A stretch of DNA of 28,584 bases from Clostridia bacterium (GTDB taxonomy: Bacteria; Bacillota; Clostridia; Oscillospirales; Acutalibacteraceae), in assembly GCA_900766895.1 (NCBI GenBank), contig CAAFXF010000130.1, positions 1 to 28,584 of the forward strand, written 5' to 3'. Below the pieces are notes generated by a model. That model was not told where the DNA came from, did not search any database, and was given only the letters and a program-made list of their open reading frames with translations. Below, piece by piece: positions 22,650 through 28,584 of the stretch (positions within the stretch are counted from its first letter, which is position 1; the number at the start of each line of letters is the position of its first letter). The position numbers were made by a program, and so were the translations under genes.

Positions 22650-22692
22650 AATAAAAAAACGCATTCTTCCCAAATCGGATGCGTTTTTTTAT
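22650..22692. terminator. Bidirectional terminator shared by the peptide gene and the lexA-birA run
   Basis: Perfect 11-bp stem (22654-22664 with 22679-22689) and 14-nt loop, with A-run and T-run tails. It lies 24 nt after the peptide stop and 35 nt after the birA stop on the other strand. Confidence 0.85.
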
Positions 22693-22724
22693 TTTGCCCA
22701 TATATAATTGTTTTATAGGTTTGT

Positions 22725-23672
22725 TTATTTTATTTTTCTGACGGTGATTTCGCCGGAGCGCAGGGTGTAGTGAGTGCCGTCGGCAAGCTCTACCTCAAGC
22801 CCGCCGAAATCGTCAATGCCTAATGCCCTTGCCTGAGTTGACACTCCGCCCTTGATAAAAACAATATCCTCGCCGACAACAAGGCTGTGCGAGCGATAGT
22901 ATTCCATAAATTCGCCGTAGCCTGAACAAACAATTCGGTTTAACTCATTGGCAACAGCGCCGATAAGCTCTGCCCTTTTCACATCTGCGTTAAGGCACGA
23001 GGCATTTTGCACATCACACGGAAAATCCTTTGTGGTAAGATTAATGCCTACACCTATTATAACAGACGACACGGTTTGAGTTTCAAAATCGGTAACTGCC
23101 TCGGTGAGAATACCGCAAATTTTTTTACCGTCAAGGTAAACATCGTTTACCCATTTAATCATCGGCTTTTTATCGGTCAGGCTCTCGATAGCACGGCACA
23201 CAGCCACAGCCGCCGCCGTAGTGGCGGTAACGGCACTTTGCAGTTCAATCATAGGATGGACAACAAGCGACATATAAATTCCCGTGCCCTGAGGGGAATA
23301 AAACGACTTGCCCTGTCTGCCTCTGCCTGCCGTCTGCTCCTCGCCGACAACAAGCAAAACATCATCCTCGCCCTCGGCTATAATTCGCTTTGCAACATTA
23401 TTTGTTGAATCCAAGGTTTTATAATATTCAACCCTGCAATCAAAGGACAGGGCTTTTTTTATTTCCTGTGCGTTCAAAATGTCATTGCCTGCATCAAGCA
23501 TATATCCGCGATTTGTAACGGCATCAATCCGATAGCCGTCTGCCTGAAGCGATTTAATCGCCTTCCACACCGCCGTTCGACTTTTGCCGAGCGAATGTGC
23601 AAGCTCCTCACCGCTGATATACTCGCTTGAATTGTCAAACAAATACTGTAATACTTCTTCCTTTAGAGCCAT
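22725..23672 (-). CDS. birA: Biotin--[acetyl-CoA-carboxylase] ligase / biotin repressor BirA
   Basis: BirA makes biotinyl-AMP and attaches biotin to carrier proteins; with its N-terminal domain it can also repress biotin genes. Residues 1-60 are a winged helix (SGEELAHSLGKSRTAVWKAIKSL...GYRI). The ligase domain shows GRGRQGKSFYSPQGTGIYMSL (ATP/biotin loop) and KWVNDVYLDGKKICGILTE (catalytic Lys region). A C-terminal SH3-like domain ends in LRSGEITVRKIK. Length is 315 residues. The ATG at 23672 is chosen because it begins the winged helix, with AAAGTGA close by; the frame is open upstream to 23744 inside degV. It is the last gene of the run and starts 4 nt after degV. It could biotinylate the carrier of the sodium-pump decarboxylase. 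Confidence 0.95.
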   Translation of the reverse strand: MALKEEVLQYLFDNSSEYISGEELAHSLGKSRTAVWKAIKSLQADGYRIDAVTNRGYMLDAGNDILNAQEIKKALSFDCRVEYYKTLDSTNNVAKRIIAEGEDDVLLVVGEEQTAGRGRQGKSFYSPQGTGIYMSLVVHPMIELQSAVTATTAAAVAVCRAIESLTDKKPMIKWVNDVYLDGKKICGILTEAVTDFETQTVSSVIIGVGINLTTKDFPCDVQNASCLNADVKRAELIGAVANELNRIVCSGYGEFMEYYRSHSLVVGEDIVFIKGGVSTQARALGIDDFGGLEVELADGTHYTLRSGEITVRKIK

Positions 23673-23676
23673 AGAA

Positions 23677-24546
23677 TCACTTTTTAATGTAGAAGATTGC
23701 AAGGGTTTTCGGTCCGCAATGCGACGAAATTGTACATCCTGCATCCGCTAAAATAACCTGTTCAAACTTATCTCTGCCCTCAAGCATACCCTTTGCAAAA
23801 GCAATAGTATCCGCAGGTACGCCTCCGCTGTTGGCAATAACAACCCTGTCAGGCTGAATCCGTTTTATTTCATTAATTCTGTCGGTAATATATTGCTTAT
23901 ACACAAGCTCTGTTTTACCGCGATATTTCTTTGCCGTCTCAAGCCTGCCTGTTTGGGTATCAACAGCAATTGACGGCTTTATACCAAGCACATTTGCACC
24001 GAATTTTGCAACAGAGGAGCATCTGCCTCCCTTATGCAGATATTCAAGTCCGTCAAGCACAAACGTTGCACTGACCTTTGGGACAAGGCGTGTAACCTTA
24101 TCGGCAATCCTTTTTGCATCCATACCCTTTTCGCGATAATCGCAGGCCTTAAGCACAAGAAGTCCCATAGCGGTACAAAGATTTTTTGAGTCGACGCAAT
24201 ATACACACTCAAGCTCCTCGGCGGCAACACAGGCATTTTGATATGATGATGAAAGTGCAGAGGAAAACCCGATATGCACAATCCTTTTGCCATCATCTGC
24301 AAAACGCTTGAACACCTCGTGATATTCGGACGGAGTAACGGCTGCGGTTTTCGGCAGCTCTCCCGTTTTTTCTACGAAATCATAAATGTCCGACGGCTTA
24401 ATGTCAACACTGTCACGATATACCTTTTCACCCAAAAGAACAGATAACGGAATAATTTGTATATCATATTTATCAATTAGCTCCTTTGGTAAATCACAGG
24501 TTGAATCCGCAGTTATCACAATATTGCTATTGTTCATATTTATCAC
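23677..24546 (-). CDS. DegV family fatty-acid-binding protein
   Basis: DegV/FakB-type proteins bind a fatty acid and present it to the kinase FakA for phospholipid synthesis. The 289-residue protein has the N-terminal VITADSTCDLP and IGFSSALSSSYQNA (fatty-acid carboxylate contact). It also has LDGLEYLHKGGRCS, with the conserved Gly-Gly-Arg, and a C-terminal HCGPKTLAIFYI. No fakA is in the window. A GTG at 24546 overlaps the upstream stop as GTGA with GGAG 4 nt before it. An ATG at 24537 is a possible alternative. Confidence 0.9.
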   Translation of the reverse strand: MINMNNSNIVITADSTCDLPKELIDKYDIQIIPLSVLLGEKVYRDSVDIKPSDIYDFVEKTGELPKTAAVTPSEYHEVFKRFADDGKRIVHIGFSSALSSSYQNACVAAEELECVYCVDSKNLCTAMGLLVLKACDYREKGMDAKRIADKVTRLVPKVSATFVLDGLEYLHKGGRCSSVAKFGANVLGIKPSIAVDTQTGRLETAKKYRGKTELVYKQYITDRINEIKRIQPDRVVIANSGGVPADTIAFAKGMLEGRDKFEQVILADAGCTISSHCGPKTLAIFYIKK

Positions 24547-25823
24547 TTTACTCCAAAATTAATATTGATTTTGTTGATGTCGCCCCTGCGATACGGCTGG
24601 TCAAGCTTGATGGTCAAAATCTCCGTGCCCTTTTTGCTTTTAGATATCGAAGCCTCGTAGGCAACGTCATAATTATATGAATTGTCACCGTCAACCTGAC
24701 GCTCCAAAGGAACGGAAAACTCCTTGCCGGCAACCAAATCCTTGCTGAAGGTATAGCCCTCCTTGGCGTAAAGCATAACCTCGTCCTGAGTTACAACAAT
24801 ACCGGCAAGCTTGTTCAAATCGCTCTTGCTTTTGGAAAAATCAGTGGTCTCAAGCTCGGACGATACATCAAGCTGTGCCTGAACAAAATCAATCACGCTG
24901 TCACCGCCGGTTGCCTTATTTGAATTTTTCCAAACAGAATGCCACTGCTTATCGTCGTAACCATTACGGTAAGCGCCGTATTCAATATTCGGCTTGAAAG
25001 ACATTGTTTTTGGTGCAATATACGTATTACTGTATTGGTCAACGCCGATCATACATTTTACATATCCTACCTGCTGAACAAGGCTTGTGTCCTTATATTT
25101 TATTGTTATCGGAAATGTTACAAATACTCCGTCTTGCTCAACGGTATATTCTGCAACTCCTCTTTCCCATCCGTCAAGCGTAGGATAATTACCGTTTTCG
25201 TCCTGAATAATATGGAAGGCGTTATAGTAGCTTTTAGGAACGCCTGTGTCACGGTCATAATCAACGGCATCGTTAATATAGCAAAACGCAACATATCCCA
25301 TTTTTTTACACAAAGGAGATTGGCTGATTTCAATTTTTACCTTTTCGTCAACAACCTGCTTTGTGGAGCCTCTTGTAAGGGCATTAACGGAATACTTAAT
25401 TGTGCCGTCCTCTCTGACAATTTCGTTGATAACATAAATACAATAGGAATAGCTTCCGTCCTCGTTTACACATTCAACAGCCTTGATAATAAGTTCAAGT
25501 GGCTTGTCTTCGTCAAGCTGGCGCATATACAGCTCCGGCTTTTCAATATCAATATAAGGGCTCCAATTTTCAAAAATATAATCAACATTTTTATGCACAA
25601 GAACGACATTCTTGCCCTGCTTATAAAAATGATAATCGGCCTTCTTATCCTCAACAAGAAGAATACGGTCGCTGTTCTTTTCCGTAACAGGAGCCTTGGT
25701 AACCGTTGCAAGTGCCGCCGAGGACCTGTCTGATTTTACTGCACTCTGTGCAACAAAGTACGATGCAAACATTGAACAGCCTGCCAGCGCTACAACCAAT
25801 AATATTCTTGCAATTTTTCTCAT
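24543..25823 (-). CDS. Exported protein of unknown function, probable lipoprotein
   Basis: I do not recognise a domain. The N-terminus (basic MRKIAR, hydrophobic 7-25) contains ALAGC at 12-16, a good lipobox with Cys16. The hydrophobic stretch continues past it to VAQSA, so a plain signal peptide or membrane anchor is also possible. The remaining 400 residues are polar, rich in Tyr, Asp and Lys, with few long hydrophobic runs, as in an extracellular beta-rich protein. The C-terminus ends in RRGDINKININFGVK. The gene lies 15 nt after the HAD gene and overlaps degV by 4 bp, so it is firmly within the lexA-birA run. No catalytic motif is evident. Confidence 0.75.
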   Translation of the reverse strand: MRKIARILLVVALAGCSMFASYFVAQSAVKSDRSSAALATVTKAPVTEKNSDRILLVEDKKADYHFYKQGKNVVLVHKNVDYIFENWSPYIDIEKPELYMRQLDEDKPLELIIKAVECVNEDGSYSYCIYVINEIVREDGTIKYSVNALTRGSTKQVVDEKVKIEISQSPLCKKMGYVAFCYINDAVDYDRDTGVPKSYYNAFHIIQDENGNYPTLDGWERGVAEYTVEQDGVFVTFPITIKYKDTSLVQQVGYVKCMIGVDQYSNTYIAPKTMSFKPNIEYGAYRNGYDDKQWHSVWKNSNKATGGDSVIDFVQAQLDVSSELETTDFSKSKSDLNKLAGIVVTQDEVMLYAKEGYTFSKDLVAGKEFSVPLERQVDGDNSYNYDVAYEASISKSKKGTEILTIKLDQPYRRGDINKININFGVK

Positions 25824-25838
25824 TTACAAAACCTACTT

Positions 25839-26429
25839 CTATTTTGAATATACATCCTTAAAATCAAATGCAACCCTTTTGCCTTTTTCTATATGATAGC
25901 ATTGATTGGTTGCAAGGGAAAAGATAAACCTGTCGTGCTTATAGGAATCGGAATAAACATCCATAACCTCCAAATCCTCGGGCTTGTGAAGCTCAAAAAG
26001 TCTTTTAAGCTTTTCCTCGCCGCGACAGTTCTCGCCGATAATTATGCCTGTTTTGAGATTATAGCGAGTTGCAATCAGCTCATCAAAGCCAAGACGCTCT
26101 GAAATTTCCTCAAGCAAAAAATCAGGGCTTGCACTGATAACAATACTGTATCTTTGCCTATCCTTAAACCACGGGTGAACCCTGTCTATGTACTTATCCC
26201 AGAATTTTTTTACTGCCCTTTCTCTCGGTATAAGCGGTATAAACATATAGCAAATACGCTTAAACTGAGTAAACCTGATTATGCCAAGCCCCATAAGCAA
26301 GCCTGCAACGGCAACCACCGGCAGAATAATCATACACCAGGGATAATGCACCATACAGTACACAAAAAACAACGTTCCGCTGTCAAACGGCACTATTGTT
26401 TTGTCAAAATCGTAAATATCAACCTGCAT
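25839..26429 (-). CDS. HAD-superfamily phosphatase (subfamily IB, SerB-like) with a membrane-like insert
   Basis: A haloacid-dehalogenase-type phosphotransferase of 196 residues. Motif I DFDKTI at 7-12 carries the nucleophile Asp7 and acid Asp9. Motif II is SASP at 99-102, motif III Lys140 or Lys142, and motif IV DVYSDSYKHD at 157-166. The cap between motifs I and II holds a hydrophobic stretch (about 19-50) long enough to form a membrane hairpin, as in some membrane-associated IB phosphatases acting on lipid or sugar phosphates. The substrate is unknown. Only two bases separate it from the dCMP deaminase stop, so the two are tightly coupled. Confidence 0.85.
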   Translation of the reverse strand: MQVDIYDFDKTIVPFDSGTLFFVYCMVHYPWCMIILPVVAVAGLLMGLGIIRFTQFKRICYMFIPLIPRERAVKKFWDKYIDRVHPWFKDRQRYSIVISASPDFLLEEISERLGFDELIATRYNLKTGIIIGENCRGEEKLKRLFELHKPEDLEVMDVYSDSYKHDRFIFSLATNQCYHIEKGKRVAFDFKDVYSK

Positions 26430-26431
26430 AC

Positions 26432-26932
26432 TTAAACGTCACTTTCGTCAAAGGATATTTCAATTCTTTTGTGTGTAGGCTCAAACTTTGTAAGCTTTAC
26501 ACCGGCAGAGGACAACATCCTTTTGCTTGCGATTGTGCCCTGTGTATCTGCATATTTATCAGACATATACACAACCTCCTTGATACCGCACTGAATGATA
26601 GCCTTTGCACATTCATTGCAGGGGAAAAGCGCAACATAAATCCTTGAGCCTGCAAGATTATGTCCTCCTGAATTGAGGATTGCGTTTAGCTCTGCGTGGC
26701 AAACAAACGGATACTTGGTGTCGTTTGAGCTTTCTCCGCTACGCTCCCAAGGATATTCGTCGTCACTGCACCCACGGGGAAAGCCGTTGTATCCAACCGA
26801 CATAATCTTATTGTCATCACTTACTATACAAGCGCCTACCTGAGTGCTTGGGTCCTTGCTTCTTTTAGCTGAAAGCAAGGCAATACCCATAAAATATTCA
26901 TCCCACGAAATATAATTCTCTCTCTTAGCCAT
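26432..26932 (-). CDS. Deoxycytidylate (dCMP) deaminase, ComEB-like
   Basis: The enzyme converts dCMP to dUMP, the precursor of dTMP. This 166-residue protein has the zinc-deaminase motifs H79-A-E81 (zinc ligand and proton shuttle) and P-C105-NE-C108. It also carries the family N-terminus ISWDEYFMGIALLSAKRSKDP-ST-QVGA and YNGFPRGCSDDEYPW. Another zinc-ligand region with extra Cys/His, seen in ComEB proteins, is CHAELNAILN. There is no strong ribosome site next to the ATG: the nearest GGAG is about 29 nt upstream, separated by a small hairpin (CAGCA-GAT-TGCTG) that may bring it closer. Confidence 0.92.
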   Translation of the reverse strand: MAKRENYISWDEYFMGIALLSAKRSKDPSTQVGACIVSDDNKIMSVGYNGFPRGCSDDEYPWERSGESSNDTKYPFVCHAELNAILNSGGHNLAGSRIYVALFPCNECAKAIIQCGIKEVVYMSDKYADTQGTIASKRMLSSAGVKLTKFEPTHKRIEISFDESDV

Positions 26933-26967
26933 ACAAGTATTTACAGCAATCTGCTGCTCTCCTTAAA

Positions 26968-27783
26968 TTATAATACAGATACAAATTCGTCAAGCTCAGG
27001 GCAATCAATATCCTCAACCCTGCCCTCGTCAACAAGCCTTGCAACCTCCGGGTTAATCGGAAGCTTTGCAAGAACGGGAACGCCAAGCTCCGCCGCAGTT
27101 GCATCAATTTGACTTTCACCGAAAATATTGAGCTTCTTTTTACAATCGGGACATTCATAATAGCTCATATTTTCTACCAAGCCGAGCACAGGCACATTCA
27201 TCAGCCTTGCCATATTGAACGCCTTGTTAACTATCATCTTTACCAAATCCTGCGGAGTTGAAACAATTACGATACCGTCGACCGGAAGGCTTTGGAAAAC
27301 CGTAAGTGCAACATCACCTGTTCCCGGAGGCATATCAACAAACAGATAGTCAAGCTCACCCCAATTTACATCGGTCCAAAACTGCTCGATAACACCGGAA
27401 ATAACCGGTCCTCTCCACACAACAGGGGAATTGACATCCTCAAGCAAAAGATTAATGGACATCATTTTTACACCTGTTTTGGTTACGGTCGGCAACAGAC
27501 CTGTGTCGTCCTGCATTGCACGGCTTGTAATGCCAAAGGATTTCGGCACCGAAGGGCCTGTAATATCAGCGTCAAGTATACCAACCTTTAATCCTGCTTT
27601 TCGGCACCTTGAGGCAAGCAGGCAGCTGACGAGGCTTTTGCCTACTCCGCCCTTGCCGGATACGATGCCGATAACCTTTTTGATATTTGAATTTTTGTTC
27701 ATCGGCTTAAGAAAGCTCTGCTTTTCCTTTCTCTCACCGCAGTTGCTTGAACAGCTTGAACAATCATGTGTACATTCGCTCAT
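26968..27783 (-). CDS. Mrp/NBP35-type Fe-S cluster carrier ATPase (ApbC)
   Basis: Mrp/ApbC proteins bind a bridging [4Fe-4S] cluster in a dimer and hand it to target proteins. The deviant Walker A GKGGVGKS is at 43-50. Switch motifs DADITGPSVP and VDMPPGTGD are present. The cluster ligands are the CPDC pair near 215. The N-terminus has a further cluster of Cys residues (C4, C8, C11, C15), resembling the extra N-terminal site of eukaryotic NBP35, which most short bacterial Mrp proteins lack. Length is 271 residues. It lies 24 nt after lexA and 35 nt before the deaminase. Confidence 0.92.
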   Translation of the reverse strand: MSECTHDCSSCSSNCGERKEKQSFLKPMNKNSNIKKVIGIVSGKGGVGKSLVSCLLASRCRKAGLKVGILDADITGPSVPKSFGITSRAMQDDTGLLPTVTKTGVKMMSINLLLEDVNSPVVWRGPVISGVIEQFWTDVNWGELDYLFVDMPPGTGDVALTVFQSLPVDGIVIVSTPQDLVKMIVNKAFNMARLMNVPVLGLVENMSYYECPDCKKKLNIFGESQIDATAAELGVPVLAKLPINPEVARLVDEGRVEDIDCPELDEFVSVL

Positions 27784-27807
27784 AATTCTAACCTCTCAAA
27801 CTTAAAA

Positions 27808-28398
27808 TCAGTAGGCTCTGATAACCATATTAACCCTGCCCAAAATTGCAACCTCATCTACAATAATGGGGCTGTACGCATCGTTTTCGGGCTGAAGCCT
27901 AAAGTGACCGTCTTCCTTATAGAAGGTCTTTACGGTTGCTTCGTCGCCGATAAGTGCAACAACAATCTCACCGTTTGATGCAACAGGGGTTTGCTCAACA
28001 ATTACGGTGTCACCGTTTAGTATTCCCGCATTAATCATGGAATCACCGCGAACCTTAAGTGCAAACATATTTTGACCTTTGTTTTTTACGGGAACGGGAA
28101 TGTAATCCTCAATGCTTTCAACCGCAAGTATAGGCTGACCTGCCGTAACTGTTCCCACAAGAGGAACGTGATATGCCTTTGTATCATAGCCCTTGATTCT
28201 TATTGTTCGTTTCATCAACGGGTCACGCTCAATATAGCCTGCCTCCTCAAGAGCATTAAGGACATATTGTGCAGACGACGGCGAATGATAGCCCATAGCT
28301 GTTTCTATCTCTCTGACAGTGGGTGCAATACCGCGTTCGTCAAGGCACTGCTTTATAAAATCAAGGCATTGCTGTTGCTTGGCGCCAAGCTTCTTCAT
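27808..28398 (-). CDS. lexA: SOS-response repressor and autopeptidase LexA
   Basis: LexA represses DNA-damage genes and cleaves itself when RecA is activated. The N-terminal winged helix is at about 1-65 (APTVREIETAMGYHSPSSAQYVLNAL). The cleavage site Ala86-Gly87 lies in VGTVTAGQPILA, with catalytic Ser120 in RGDSM and Lys157 in ATVKTF. The 196-residue length is normal. The ATG at 28398 is chosen because AGGAGG lies 4 nt before it and it begins the conserved MKKLGAKQ; an open frame continues to 28485 but would include the promoter. It is the first gene of the run that ends with birA. Confidence 0.97.
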   Translation of the reverse strand: MKKLGAKQQQCLDFIKQCLDERGIAPTVREIETAMGYHSPSSAQYVLNALEEAGYIERDPLMKRTIRIKGYDTKAYHVPLVGTVTAGQPILAVESIEDYIPVPVKNKGQNMFALKVRGDSMINAGILNGDTVIVEQTPVASNGEIVVALIGDEATVKTFYKEDGHFRLQPENDAYSPIIVDEVAILGRVNMVIRAY

Positions 28399-28456
28399 AA
28401 GCCCTCCTAATATTATAATATAGATATTTTTATGTATAATAAACACTATACAAGTA

Positions 28457-28485
28457 ATACTAACATCCCAAGATAGTAAAGTCAA
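28457..28485 (-). promoter_or_regulatory. lexA promoter
   Basis: Minus strand TTGACT (28480-28485), 17-nt spacer, TAGTAT (28457-28462), with a leader of about 50 nt. I find no textbook GAAC-N4-GTTC SOS box between the promoter and lexA. Confidence 0.7.
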
Positions 28486-28523
28486 ACAAATGTATGCTAT
28501 TTAATAAAAAGTTCAAAAACTAC

Positions 28524-28549
28524 CTGTCGGGACAGTATAAAAAAGTCCC
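28524..28549. promoter_or_regulatory. Nested dyads upstream of lexA
   Basis: CTGTC-GG-GACAG (28524-28535) is a compact palindrome, and GGGAC (28529-28533) can instead pair with GTCCC (28545-28549). They lie about 40 bp upstream of the lexA -35 box. A TTGACA at 28578-28583 on the plus strand may be the -35 box of a divergent gene beyond the window, so the site could serve either side. Confidence 0.35.
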
Positions 28550-28584
28550 TTTTGGCAAAAAAGTTAGAAAAAAGTGTTGACAAA

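Noticed and set aside
24939..25733. A 264-codon plus-strand frame
   Set aside because: It is antisense to the exported-protein gene, which has a signal peptide and operon context; no expression signals precede it.

Overview
The window looks like a chromosome segment from a spore-forming, Gram-positive anaerobe of the class Clostridia. My best guess, which is inference, is a gut-type Oscillospirales/Ruminococcaceae relative. Supports are the YqfC/YqfD sporulation pair, a Firmicutes-type LexA, PcrA with its C-terminal domain, a sodium-pump decarboxylase beta/gamma pair, a G5/3D cell-wall protein, and consensus sigma-A promoters with AGGAGG-type ribosome sites. No rRNA, tRNA, CRISPR array or prophage was seen.

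Layout. Positions 1-3400 form an AT-rich accessory island. It holds an ISL3-type transposase cut by the window edge, then a two-gene restriction-modification-like unit in which both proteins carry extra Cys pairs. The island abuts the 3' end of a broken gene that resembles the GGGtGRT family. Positions 3600-5340 carry a fluoride channel (crcB) and a sialidase-like lipoprotein. Positions 5400-6300 hold rplM-rpsI on the minus strand, and 6430-7480 hold cysK with a long operator-like dyad over its promoter. An intergenic stretch of hairpins and a palindromic repeat follows. Next comes a plus-strand group (flavin-binding PPOX protein, YjdF/DUF2238-like membrane protein, larE), and then a separate serine hydrolase.

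From 11.5 kb onward almost everything is on the minus strand. The units are uxuA-uxuB (mannonate catabolism), corA-like-yqfC-yqfD, a TetR regulator, a G5/3D protein, pcrA, the oadG-oadB sodium-pump subunits, and a seven-gene run of lexA, mrp, dCMP deaminase, HAD phosphatase, an unknown exported protein, degV and birA. A well-signalled 44-residue membrane peptide gene sits on the plus strand between the sodium-pump unit and birA.

How it fits together. Most of the window is housekeeping: translation, cysteine synthesis, DNA repair and SOS control, Fe-S carriage, biotinylation, sporulation. Carbohydrate scavenging (sialidase, mannonate) and sodium bioenergetics add to this. The items most worth following are the restriction unit with two Cys-pair inserts and its junction with the broken gene, larE coupled to a membrane protein without larA/B/C nearby, the 44-residue peptide, the unknown exported protein in the lexA run, and the dyads and direct repeats at the cysK and uxuA promoters.
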